DNA from: Isotricha intestinalis
Taxonomy: Eukaryota > Ciliophora > Litostomatea > Vestibuliferida > Isotrichidae
Reading direction: 5' to 3'
Length of the DNA: 64,000 nt
Assembly: GCA_023807065.1 (NCBI GenBank)
Contig: JAJJLU010003461.1
Span: 62,001-126,000, forward strand
Part shown: positions 30,154 to 41,568 of the stretch, one piece after another
How the letters are laid out: every line of letters starts with the position of its first letter
Position numbering within the stretch: the stretch's first letter is position 1
Position numbers and translations under genes: made by a program
Notes under the pieces: model-generated
Told to the model about the DNA's origin: nothing
Seen by the model: only the letters and a program-made list of their open reading frames with translations
Databases searched by the model: none

Positions 30154-32028
30154 ATGTCTCTTTTAAATAAATTTTCTGTGAGTTATAATTTAGAACAATC
30201 GAATAGAAAAAAACTAAATCATAGAAATTCAATTTTAAGTAAAACAGCAATTAAAAGTAATGGATTAAAAAATCAAGTAGCTCAAGATTTACTTGAATTA
30301 GGTTATAATATTGATATTTTAATGATATTATTAAAAGTTCATCCATTTTCAACTGTTGATGAAGCATTAAATTTATTAAGTAAAGACCCTGATACTCATT
30401 TATATAATCATAAATATTATAATCCTAATGTAAAACCAAACAGTAAATTTAATATTATAGATGAACCATGTTTAATTTGCCAAGGAAAAAAAAATGAACA
30501 TGGAAATGATTATGATTATTATGAAATTGAAAATGATAAAACAAATAGTAATAATATAAATAATAATGAAATAGAAAATTCAAATAAAAATATAAGTAAT
30601 AAAATATCATCAAATATTAGAAATAATTTAAATAATAATGAGAATAATGGTGAAAATATAAAGCAATTAAAAGAAATAAAAAATATATCAAACTCAAAAT
30701 TTAATACTCAAACAAATAATGATTTTTCTCAAATTCCTTTAATTCAAAATGAAAAATCTTCAAATAACATAAATTCCATAATTAAAACATCAAATCAAAA
30801 TTCAAACAATATATTAAATAACAATAATATAAATAATATAACATTAAATAATAATAATAAAAATATAAATGTACAATCATCAAATTTAATATTATCAACT
30901 CAATCAGACAGAAAGAAAAAGTTAGATTTTGGTAAAATAGAAATTCCAAAAGAAACATTATTATTATTTGATTCTCCTGATGTTTGTAGAATATGTTTTT
31001 CAAATAAAATAAATCCAAATAATATAGCTCAAATAACTTGTGGTCATTTTTTTTGTGATAATTGTATAAAAACATATTTAACAAATAAAATAATAAACGG
31101 TCAAGTATTAGAATTAAAATGTTTAATGGGAGGATGTCCAAAAAGATATACAGAAGAAGAAATACAATTAAATGTAGAAGAAGAAATATTTAAAAAATAT
31201 AAAAAATTTAAAAATGCTCAAATTAAATTAAGTAATCCAAATAAAATATATGTTAATTGTCCTTTTCCAGATTGTGAAGAAATAGTAGATTGTACAAATC
31301 CAGAAAGTGATTTTATAACATGTGATAATAATCATATATTTTGTTATAAATGTCATAAATTAGGAAAACATGAAAAAGGAAAATGTTTAAATGATGAAAT
31401 AAATTTATTACAAGAAATACAAAATAGAAATAAAAATGGAAAAAATTTTAAACAATGTCCAAAATGTCAAGTAATAATAGAAAAAAATGAAGGATGTAAT
31501 CAAATGCATTGTATTAATTGTGGATATAATTTTTGCTGGTTATGTTTAAAAGGATATACTGAAAATCATTATGCAATGTATAATGTTAGTGGATGTCCTG
31601 GAATGAGATATGAAAGTGATTCTGGTTATAAATGGAGAAAAAATCCTTTTTTAAAAGTTTTATGGTATTTATTTTCTTGTTTATTAGGTTTTTTAGCTGT
31701 TTTATTAATTATTATTTTTTATTTGTTATTTGGTTGTGCTTATGAATTTGTTAAATGTTATACTAAAAAATCAAATAATGATGATAATGACGATGATTTC
31801 GATGGACCTTTAGATTTTTACGGTTTTGATTTAGAATATAATAATGAAGAAAGTCAAAATGAAAGTAATAGAAATGAAGAAGAAGAAAAAAAAAATAAAA
31901 TTATTATTGGTATTCTTATTGTTCTTGGAATTATTTGTCAACCTATTTATCTAATGTTTTATGTACTTTATGGATTAATGGAATGTTATAGAAGATTTAA
32001 TTGCTGGTTTTATTATGTTGATTATTAG
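30154..32028 (+). CDS. RBR (RING-IBR-RING) E3 ubiquitin ligase with C-terminal membrane spans, 624 aa
   Basis: Residues about 45-85 resemble a UBA-type helical bundle (LLELGYNIDILMILLK, then STVDEALNLL). After an Asn-rich linker, RING1 spans about 277-330 (CRICFSNK, CGHFFCDNC). The IBR covers about 345-410 (CPFPDCEEIVDC, CYKCHKLGKHEKGKC). RING2 covers about 430-485 and contains CPKCQVIIEKNEGCNQMHC; the Cys of GCNQMHC fits the catalytic cysteine that receives ubiquitin before transfer. Two hydrophobic regions at about 500-535 and 580-612 predict a membrane-anchored enzyme, as in RNF19 and RNF144 relatives. The gene stops at TAG, a rare stop here. Its substrate is unknown. Confidence 0.9.
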   Translation: MSLLNKFSVSYNLEQSNRKKLNHRNSILSKTAIKSNGLKNQVAQDLLELGYNIDILMILLKVHPFSTVDEALNLLSKDPDTHLYNHKYYNPNVKPNSKFNIIDEPCLICQGKKNEHGNDYDYYEIENDKTNSNNINNNEIENSNKNISNKISSNIRNNLNNNENNGENIKQLKEIKNISNSKFNTQTNNDFSQIPLIQNEKSSNNINSIIKTSNQNSNNILNNNNINNITLNNNNKNINVQSSNLILSTQSDRKKKLDFGKIEIPKETLLLFDSPDVCRICFSNKINPNNIAQITCGHFFCDNCIKTYLTNKIINGQVLELKCLMGGCPKRYTEEEIQLNVEEEIFKKYKKFKNAQIKLSNPNKIYVNCPFPDCEEIVDCTNPESDFITCDNNHIFCYKCHKLGKHEKGKCLNDEINLLQEIQNRNKNGKNFKQCPKCQVIIEKNEGCNQMHCINCGYNFCWLCLKGYTENHYAMYNVSGCPGMRYESDSGYKWRKNPFLKVLWYLFSCLLGFLAVLLIIIFYLLFGCAYEFVKCYTKKSNNDDNDDDFDGPLDFYGFDLEYNNEESQNESNRNEEEEKKNKIIIGILIVLGIICQPIYLMFYVLYGLMECYRRFNCWFYYVDY

Positions 32029-32427
32029 AGTTATTTTATTTTTTTTTTTATTTTTTTCTATATTTTTGATAGGGTTGTTTTACTGAAGTTGTTTTCTGAT
32101 TTTATTTTGTAATATCTCCAAAGGAAATTTTTATGTAATTTTTGGAAGATAAGATAACATTATTATTTTAAATAATATATATAATATAGTTGTTTAAAAT
32201 TTTTTATTTATAATTTTCTTGTTTTTAAGTAATTTTTGTTTTTTTATGCTTTTATAAAAAATATAATAAATGGAATCACTATCATTTAAATTGATATTGA
32301 TTTTTAAAAAATAAATATTTGAAAGCAAAAACTTAATGTTAAATATTATAAAATTTAAAAAAAAAATTAGAAAAAATTGTTTATTTTATTACATATTTTT
32401 AATTTGAATTCATAATCTAGAAAATAA
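32029..32427. other. Gap, no feature seen
   Basis: About 400 bases of A+T-rich sequence lie upstream of the PAS/membrane gene, which is on the same strand as the preceding RBR gene. No coding relic or RNA gene is supported. Confidence 0.5.
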
Positions 32428-35400
32428 ATGCCAGAGTCAAGATTCGAAAATTTACATATTCAAGAAGAAAATGAGAAATCTAAATTAGATAAATATTTAA
32501 GAACATTAAAAATTAAATTATTTAATGTACAATGTTTAGGATTAAAATATTATATGTCTTCACCTTCATTTGAAATAATATCAATTCCAATTTTATTATT
32601 TCAATTACTATCTTATTCATTTCATGATTCGGTAATTTTAATATTTTATTTTTATAGTTTGAGAATTTGTTAAAACCAAATAAATTATATCATTTCTTTT
32701 CTCCTTTTTTTAGTTATTTTAATGCTTTAGATTTCTTTTTGAATAATGAAAAAATGTATTTTATATGTTTCTATTTCATAATAATACTCATTCTATTTAT
32801 ATTTTCTTTAAACATTTATTTAATGTTTTATGGAGAATTTCAAACTGTTCTTATAATATTTTTAATAAAAATATACTTTGTTTTAGGACATTTAGCTTCA
32901 TGTATATTATTTATTCCAATATTAAGTAAGTTAAAATAAATTTATATAATATAGAAATTTTATTTTCAGTATTTATATGTAAAGATAAAAAATTAAAATT
33001 TGCACCTTCAGTTCAATGTTGGAAAGGAATTCATTATTTTCATATAATAATAATGATAATAGTAATAATAATATTTTTATTTGGAGGATATTTTTTTATT
33101 TATACATTTATTGAAACATCATTTAATAAAAAATCAACAAATGGGAAAAGAACAAATAAAACTGATATAGCAGGCTATTGGGTTAGATTAATTATTGTTT
33201 TTCTTTTTACTTTTTTTGATGAAGGAAATCAATGGCCTTTAATTTTTTCTTTATTTTTTTTATCTTTTTGGCATTTACTATTTTATTTAAAAGAATTACC
33301 AGATTATAATTTAGAAATATTAAAATTAAAAATATTAAAAAATTCACTTTTTTTTTGGAGTACAATTTGTTTAATATCAATTAAAGTTTTAGATTCATTT
33401 ATTCAAATTAATTCAGGAATAGTAATTTTTTTTTTAGGATGGCCATTAATTTTTTTTATAATATATTTAAAAATTCAAACTCCTTTATCATATTTATTAA
33501 TTGATCCCTCTAAATTAACAACATCAAATGCATTTATTCAAAGAATAAGAACTTTATTATTTCAATTGGATAATTTAAATAAAAGAGATTCAAAATTAAT
33601 TTTAATGAGTTATGCTTTAAAAATGGATGATAATACTCCTCATTCTCCTTTAAAAATTTTTTTAAATAATAATAAAAATGAAAAAAAAAGTTTTATTAGT
33701 TTAATTGAACATATTGATAGTTTATTTTTAATGGCATTATCAAAATTTCCAAAAGATGTTAATTTAAGAATTGATTATGTTCTTTTTTTAATTGTTAAAA
33801 TGAATAATAAAGTAAAAGCTGCTCAACAATTAGAATTATGTGAAAAAATAAAAGATAAAACTTTAGAAGAAGATTTTATTATTTATAGACATAAAAAACA
33901 ATACGATGAAAATTGTGAATTTAATTTTCATGTTGAAAATGTAGAAATTGGAAATTATCTTTTATTTAAAAATAAATTTAAACTATTTAAATCATTAATA
34001 TCAAAAGTTTCAATATTATATGTAGAATTTTGGAATTTATTATTTAAAAATCATTTAGATAATCAACAAGATTTTCATACATTAAATCAATATGGTTCAG
34101 AAATAAATAGTTTAATTTCAGAAATAAATTTATTATATTTAAAATTAAGAAAAATCAAAAAACATGATTTAGAATTATTAGAATTATATCATGAATTTTT
34201 ATTTCAAATAATGTCAGATTATAAACAAAGTTCAGAATTACATAAAGAAATAGAAGTAATTATTTTAAATCCTCATAATTCAAGAAAAATAGAACATGAT
34301 AAAGAATATTTTGATATAAATAATTTAATTTCAGATGACAATCATTTTTATTTAATTTTTAGTGCAAATTCAGATAATTTTTGTAAAATATTACATGTTT
34401 CAAATGATGTTTGTGCTATTTTAGGTTATTCACAAAATGAATTATGCAATCATTCAATTAATATTTTAATACCTGAAATTTTTCGTAAAGAACATAATAA
34501 ATCGATTTTAGAAAAAACAAATAATAATATTGAACAAAAAACAGATTTAAACTATCGTCCTGGGAATGAATATAAAAAAAGAAATGAATATGCTATTACA
34601 AAATCTAGATATTTAATTCCTTTTAATTTTAGAGCTTCTTTTTTTCAAACTGATTCAAGGGAAAATTTATGGATATTAAAAATATTAAAATTTTCAATTT
34701 TTTTTTCACCCATTGAGAAAAATTTAAATAATGATATTCCTTATTTAATTTTAACAAATGATACTTTTATAATTCAAAATTTTAGTAGTAATTGTATTAA
34801 AATTTTTGGAAGTAAATTTTCTAATTTAATAAATACATGTGATATAACAATTTTTATTAAAGAATTTCATGAAGAATTTTTAAAATTTTCTATAGAAAAA
34901 GAAAGTCAATCTTATGAAGATAGATTAAAAATAAAAAAAGAAATAATTAGAATAAATTATCGTAATCCTACTCAAATAACTTGGGTAAGAACAATTCAAA
35001 ATGGAGAAGAAATAGAAAAAAAAAGAGAAAATTTATTATTAACAGTTGAAGAATTATTTTTTGAAGAAAAAAAAATAATTGGATATATTTTTTCATTTGA
35101 GCCAGTATCAAAATATAATTATTCAAGTGATGATAGTAATTCAGGAAGAAATAATAATAATAATAAAAATCAACTTAAATTTGTTAAATTAATTAAAAAA
35201 AATTCCACTCTTAATAATAGTTATGATGACAGTGATAATTATTATAAAAAAGAAAAAAAAATATCTGATAATAAAATAGAAGATTTAATTGATATTGATT
35301 TTATACCAAAAATTCGAAACTCTAAAGCAATTCAATTTATTCCTAAAGAAATATCATATAAATTTTGTGAAAATCCAAATGAAAAAATTAATTATTTAAA

Positions 35401-37777
35401 AGAAAAAGCATTACATAAAATTGAAGAAATTAATTGTAAAGATAATTCTAATAATTCTGATGAAGATACTTCAAAAATATCTGAAGATTATACAAGTGAA
35501 AATTCGAGTTATTCTAATTCAATTGAAGAAAATATTAATTTAGTTTTAAAAAGAGATTTAAGTAAAACAAATAAAAGTGAACATGATAATTATTATCATA
35601 TTACTTTTTCAAAAATTAATTTACAAATTTTTAATTTTCAAACTTTACGATTTGAAGATACACCTTTTGAAAAAAAATCAAAAGTTCATCAAATTTTAGA
35701 AAAAGAAACAGTAGAAACCAAAAAAGAAGAAAATTCAACTCAAGAAAAAATAAATATTCAAAATACAATTACTCAAGAAATTAATAAAGAAGAAGAAATA
35801 AAAAAAGAAAATTTATTTCAACAAATAACAGATTCTCTTCTTAAAGAAGAAGTTCCATCATGTATAATAAAATTAAAAATTATAAGTTTTATAATATTTG
35901 TAATAATAATATCATATGGAATTTTATTCTTACTTTTAATTGGAAATTTATTTCATAGATTAGATAAAAAATATAATAATATAAAACAAACTTTTGAAAT
36001 TCATATAGCAAGTGTTCATGGATTAAAAATTATAAGAGAATTAGTTTTATTGTCTTTTCCAGAATATAATAATTTTTATACAGATAAAGAAAATTATAAA
36101 CAAAATTACACAGAAAGATTAGAAAATTTATATTTAACTGCAAATTCATTTTTTTCTGAATTATCAACTAAATCAACTTTAAGTAAAAAAAATTATAATA
36201 TTATCTTTGAAAGTATTTTAACTACTTTTTTCATTAATATTGATAATTCTGTTGGAAATTATGATTTAAAATTTATTACTATTATGGCTAAAATTTTTAC
36301 TAGTTTATATACAATTTCTAAATTACCAGAAGAAAAGATTATTCCTTTAAATGTTAATATTTTTTTTTATATTAAAAATACTTTAAATGGTGTTCTTTCT
36401 AATATTGAATTCATTCAAGATATTTTTATTGATGAATTAAATAAAGTTATTAAAAATAGAAAAAAAATATTTATTATTACATATATTTTTTCTTCTGCAA
36501 TTCTCTTATCTACTTTTTATATTATTTATAATATTTTTATGGAAGTTCAAGCTACAAAAAATTCTTATCTTGAAGTTTTTTTTGATATTCAAGGAAATAT
36601 AATTTTAAATTATTTAAATAAATGTGAAATTTTTTCAAAAAAAATCCAAAGTTTAAATGAAAATGAATTATTAATGAATGAAGATAGTGAAGAATCAAAA
36701 TTAAACAAAGAAAAATATAAAAAAGTATTAACACCAATTAAAAATGAAAATCAAGAATTTGAAGATAATTCAAATAAACAAAAATCTTATTTAATTACAA
36801 TAATTAATATTATATTTTTTCTAATGCAGGTTTTTGTTGTAATATATGTATTAATTATAATACTAATTATATTTAACTTTTTGAGAAATTTAAAAGAATA
36901 TATAATGATATTTACTTTTGAGGCAAAATTACAAACAAATACACTTTTATTATATATTTATGTAAGGGAATATATTTTTGATGAAAATACAATAGTTAAT
37001 AATTTATTCATAAAAGATTTTGTTGATTATATTTTTGATACAAATTTAAGATTAAATGAAGATAATCAAATTAAAATATCAAAATATCATCATAGATTTG
37101 ATGAACATTATTCAAAATTTAGATATTCTGTTTTTCATAGAGATATATGTAATTACACAGAAGATTTTTTTAAAGAATTTTACCCCAATAATAAAACATA
37201 TAATTGCTCTTCACTTTTAAATCGAGGATTAAAATTTGGTTTATCAGTAATTATGTCTAATATTTTTGAAGAATTAAGAATTATGAAATCCCAAATAGAT
37301 AATTATAAAAAAATATGGAAAGAAAATAATTTAATATATAATTTAACATTATTTGGAACAGAAAATTACATTTCTTCAGATAATTTTACAGATGAAAATG
37401 TAAAATTATTATATAAAAACTATTCCCCATTAGCAATATTTAATTCAAATGAAATGAAAGAAATGGAAATAGTAACAGAATATTTATTTATTCCAACATT
37501 AATAAAGTTAAGAACAAATTTAGATGAATCTGTTTTAAATTATTTTGATAATATTAAAGTCAAAACTTATGTAATGTGTATTATAATTATTATTTTTTTT
37601 ACTTTTTTATATGTTTTCTTATGGACAAACTATGTTGATAGTCTAAATAATATTATTCACCAAACTAAGAAGATGCTTGGAATCATTCCAAAAGATGTTT
37701 TTATTTCCTTAAACTCTGTAAATAAACTGTTAAATATAAAAGCAGATAATAGAAGAAGAAGTAATGAAATATTATAA
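32428..37777 (+). CDS. Large PAS-domain multi-span membrane protein (TmcB-like), 1,759 aa, three exons
   Basis: Three exons (32428-32631, 32658-32925, 32970-37777) join across introns of 26 and 44 nt in phases 0 and 1 into one frame of 1,760 codons. The N-terminal 320 residues have many membrane spans. A helical cytoplasmic region follows, then a PAS domain at about 615-690 with ILGYSQNELCNHSINILIPE, the classical GY-x-x-x-E-L and N-x-x-x-L-x-P motifs. A second, weaker PAS-like part is near 745-870. A charged linker leads to four more spans at about 1125-1150, 1325-1350, 1432-1462 and 1690-1712. This layout is abundant in ciliates and related protists and is usually annotated as tiny-macrocysts-like or PAS S-box protein. 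It is probably a membrane sensor; the ligand is unknown and no catalytic output domain is present. Confidence 0.8.
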
Positions 37778-38175
37778 ATAATATAATATATACATTTAAG
37801 ATAAATTAATTTTTGAAAATAATGTTTTGCTATTATTTATTTTTTAAATAATTTATTTAATTAATAATAAATAAATCGAAAAAATTCAAATTTATTATCA
37901 TTTCTTTATTTAAATTTAGTTAAAAAATTTTGTAATATCATAAACTTTTATAAATTAAATTGTATTAATGAAAATTATATAAGAATGTATAAAACTTATT
38001 AAAACACAATTATTCTTCTTATTTTAGAGCTATTTATATTTAAAATGTTCAATTAAATTGAGATATTTTATAATTTTTAATATTTTGAAGAAATTTTTCT
38101 TTGTTTAAATTTATTTACCTTACTATAGAAAAAATTTTAATAATTATAATAATGGTTTATATTAAAGATTTATTT
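37778..38175. other. Gap between convergent genes, no feature seen
   Basis: About 400 bases separate the stops of the PAS gene and the coiled-coil gene. No coding or RNA feature is supported. Confidence 0.5.
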
Positions 38176-39171
38176 TCATATATTTTTTATTATTAATTTA
38201 TTAGGTGAAGAGCTTTTTTTAATATTTATAGTCTCCATTTTTTTATTTATATTTTCATTTTCTAAATTTTTATCTTTAATAATATTTAAATCACCTTGAG
38301 AATAATTTTTTTTATTTTTTCCTTCCTCGTTTTTTTTCATCTCATTATTAAATAGATTATTTTGAATTCTATGATTTAAATTAGAAAAATTTAATTTAGG
38401 AACAATAACTTTATTATTATTTTCAGGTTTATTTTCATTAATAGTAATAGGAGTAAAAGAATGATCAATTTTATCTTTAATATTATCTTTATCACTAATA
38501 TAACTAAAGTCTTTATTTTGAGAAATAATTTCAGAATTATTTTCTTCATTTTCAACTTCATTATTCCATTTATCAATAATAGATTCAACATCAACTCCAT
38601 TTTTTTGAACTAATTTAACTAATATAATTAATTGTTCTTGAGTATCTTGATATATTGCTAATGCATTTCTTAATTTAGTATTTTCTTCAAAAACTTCTGT
38701 GTATCTATTATCTAATTTTTCATTATCTTCTACTAATTTTTTAATTAATTTTTTTTGGGCTGAAACTTTTTTTTCTAATTCTTCTTTCTCTTTTCTTAAT
38801 TTCTTATAATTAGAATCAAAATCTACTGTTTCATTCTGAGGTTCTAAACTTGTATTATTTATTATCTTCTTTTCAGATAAATTTAATGTATTTATAATAT
38901 AATTATTTGTATTTATTGATTTAAATGTTTTTGAATTATTACTTTTATTTAAAAATGGTTTTAAAGTTTTATAATTTAAAAATTGAGATGAAGTTTGAAA
39001 ATAGTTCGAATTATTTGTATTTTTCTTGTCATTATTATTTTGATCTATAGTTTTTTCTTGGTTAATTGTATTTTTTTTTAAATTAAAATTATTTCTTTGA
39101 AATGGACTAAAATTTTTAATTAAACCAGTATATTTTTTTAAAGAATTTTGATTTTTATAATTAAAAAACAT
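38176..39171 (-). CDS. Coiled-coil protein of unknown function, 331 aa
   Basis: The first 120 residues are Asn/Lys/Ser-rich and look disordered. Residues about 118-185 form a clear coiled coil (KKLRKEKEELEKKVSAQKKL, then KLVEDNEKLDNRY), with a helical end NALAIYQDTQEQLIILVKLV. The remainder is charged and low in complexity. No membrane segment or named domain is seen. It is the only gene here ending at TGA; a TAA follows two codons later in the same frame, so reading through would add almost nothing. Probably a structural or adaptor protein. Confidence 0.6.
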   Translation of the reverse strand: MFFNYKNQNSLKKYTGLIKNFSPFQRNNFNLKKNTINQEKTIDQNNNDKKNTNNSNYFQTSSQFLNYKTLKPFLNKSNNSKTFKSINTNNYIINTLNLSEKKIINNTSLEPQNETVDFDSNYKKLRKEKEELEKKVSAQKKLIKKLVEDNEKLDNRYTEVFEENTKLRNALAIYQDTQEQLIILVKLVQKNGVDVESIIDKWNNEVENEENNSEIISQNKDFSYISDKDNIKDKIDHSFTPITINENKPENNNKVIVPKLNFSNLNHRIQNNLFNNEMKKNEEGKNKKNYSQGDLNIIKDKNLENENINKKMETINIKKSSSPNKLIIKNI

Positions 39172-39405
39172 ATTAGCCTTTTTTTTAAATATTTGATGAC
39201 CTTTTCCCTTATTAGAATGAATACTACAGAAATTTGGATTTTTCTTTATATATCTATATTAAATTAATTAATATTACATTGTTGAAACTAATTTGAGTTA
39301 ATTTTAATTTCCCTTTTTCATTATTCATTAAAATATTTAAAAAATATAAAATAAATTAAGAAAATAAATAAATTTTAAACAACCTTAAAAATTAAATTTA
39401 TTATT

Positions 39406-41487
39406 ATGTCAATAAGTTCTTCAAATCAATCATCTCTAGGAAACAATCATGAAAATATTCAATTACAATTTGAAACTTTATTAAACAATCCAAACGAGTG
39501 GAATAATAATGAATTAGAAACTACTCGACAATGTTTTAGATATTTATATTTATTAATGAAAGAAAATTCATTAAAAATAGAAAAATTAGAAAGAATAAAA
39601 GCAACTAAAACAGAATTAAATTCTTCATTAAATATTAAAGCTAATATTGCAGATATAATGAAAACTTTTAATGAAGTTGCTCATAATATTGAACAAAGAC
39701 CAACTAAAGAAGATATTCAATTATTATTAGATGAAAAAGCTAATAGAGCTGATATAAATAATATTATTATGACAAGACCTTCTTTAGATGAAATTAAAAA
39801 TATTTTAGCTAATGGAGATTTAAAAATAAATTTAAAAAATTCTTTAGATGAATTAAAAAATAAATTTGTTCCTATACAATATTTTAATGATTTAATTAAT
39901 ACTAAAGCTAATAAAGATAATGTTATTAATGCTTTACATAATAAAGCAAATAAAAATGAATTAATTGATATTCAAAATCAAATTAATAATTTTAATCTTG
40001 GTGAAATAAATAATAAAATAATAGAAATAGATAATGATTTAGATAGATTGATTGAAAGTATAAAAAAACAATTTTCTAATGTTAATAATGTTTTAAATGA
40101 AGTAACAACAAGTAAAGCTGATTATAAAGAAATTGAAGGAATATTAACAAATGCAAATAATGAGAATAGAAATTTAAGTACTAAAATAAGTAAAATTGAT
40201 AACGAATCAAGTAATATAAAAAATGAATTGGTTATTTTAAAAAATAATATAAATTCAATTAATACTACATTAAATATTTTAGATGATAAAATAAAGACAA
40301 TGTCAAGTAATAACAATAATACAAATGATAATTTATATTCAATTTTCAATGATAAAATAAATAAATTAACAGAACAATTGAATCAATTGAATAATACAAT
40401 CAATAATAATACTTTATCTCATAAAGATATGGAATTAATAAATCAAAGAATTGATAATATAAATAACAATACAATTTCAGCTTCAAAAATTGAAAATTAT
40501 TGTTCTTTTAATGATTTGGATAATTTATATAAAACAATTAAAACAGAAGTAAAAAACAAATTGGATGAAGTTCAAATGTATACTCATGAATATATAAAAA
40601 ATTATGACAATGATCTTCAAAAAACATTAAATAGTAAAGTAAATACATCTGAAATAAAAAATTTATTAAATAATAAAGCAGATATAAAACAATTAACAAA
40701 ATTATTAGAATCAAAAGCAAATAAAATAGAAATTGAAAATATGAAAATTTCCTATGAAAAAATAGCTCAAGATTATATAAATAAAATAGATTATAGTAAA
40801 TTTGATTCATTTTCAAATGAAATAAAAACAACAATAGAAGCATTAAAGGAAGATTTAACATTAAAACCAAATATAAAAGAAATAATAAATTTCTTAAAAA
40901 CAAAATGTAATATTGATGATGTTAATAAAGCTTTGATAGAAATTCATAATGAATTAGATAATAAAATATCAATAGATAATTTTAATAATGCAATGAATAA
41001 TCAAACAGAAATAAATAAGGCTTTAATAAAAGAAAATTATATTGGAAAATGGAATTGGATTTCTGGAGATTTAAAAAATGGATTTTCAATTCCTTGGGAA
41101 GAACAAATAATAAATACTCAACCTGAAAATTATAGTTGGGAAAAAGATGATATTTATATTAAAGTTAATGATAAGGGAATATATAATTTAAATATAGGAA
41201 TTTTTACTAAAGAAAAATCAAATGTTCAAATTATAATTAATGGTGATATTATTTATATTGAAAAATATGATGGAAATAATATTATTAATAATAATGACAA
41301 TTACGGTTTAAATGCTGAAGATAAAGAAATGAATATTTTAAGAGAAGATATTCCTATTAATGGAATATCTATAAATAAATTCTTTTTCATTGGTGAAAAA
41401 AGTAGAGTGACAATTTCATATATTGGAAATATTAATAATTACAATAATAAAATAAAAGGATTTTTAAGTCTGAAAAAAATATGTTAA
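39406..41487 (+). CDS. Long repetitive coiled-coil protein with a C-terminal C1q-like domain, 693 aa
   Basis: Residues about 50-540 are helical and built of irregular repeats of the type LDEKANRADINNII, NTKANKDNVINAL, NNKADIKQLTKLL and ESKANKIEIENM, in which a K-A-N/D unit recurs. Such repeats make long rod-like coiled coils. The last 150 residues change to strand-rich sequence: WNWISGDLKNGFSIPWEEQ, then DKGIYNLNIGIFTK, VQIIINGDIIYIE, KFFFIGEKSRVTISY. This resembles a C1q/TNF-type jelly roll as attached to coiled-coil proteins in ciliates and other flagellated eukaryotes. There is no signal peptide, so an intracellular, possibly ciliary or cortical, scaffold is more likely than a secreted protein. 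The C1q call is by eye. Confidence 0.65.
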   Translation: MSISSSNQSSLGNNHENIQLQFETLLNNPNEWNNNELETTRQCFRYLYLLMKENSLKIEKLERIKATKTELNSSLNIKANIADIMKTFNEVAHNIEQRPTKEDIQLLLDEKANRADINNIIMTRPSLDEIKNILANGDLKINLKNSLDELKNKFVPIQYFNDLINTKANKDNVINALHNKANKNELIDIQNQINNFNLGEINNKIIEIDNDLDRLIESIKKQFSNVNNVLNEVTTSKADYKEIEGILTNANNENRNLSTKISKIDNESSNIKNELVILKNNINSINTTLNILDDKIKTMSSNNNNTNDNLYSIFNDKINKLTEQLNQLNNTINNNTLSHKDMELINQRIDNINNNTISASKIENYCSFNDLDNLYKTIKTEVKNKLDEVQMYTHEYIKNYDNDLQKTLNSKVNTSEIKNLLNNKADIKQLTKLLESKANKIEIENMKISYEKIAQDYINKIDYSKFDSFSNEIKTTIEALKEDLTLKPNIKEIINFLKTKCNIDDVNKALIEIHNELDNKISIDNFNNAMNNQTEINKALIKENYIGKWNWISGDLKNGFSIPWEEQIINTQPENYSWEKDDIYIKVNDKGIYNLNIGIFTKEKSNVQIIINGDIIYIEKYDGNNIINNNDNYGLNAEDKEMNILREDIPINGISINKFFFIGEKSRVTISYIGNINNYNNKIKGFLSLKKIC

Positions 41488-41568
41488 CATTATTATTTAA
41501 ATTTCAATTTTATTTTTTTTAAAAACTATATTTTTAAAGAATTAATAAATATACAATATTAATTTTCT

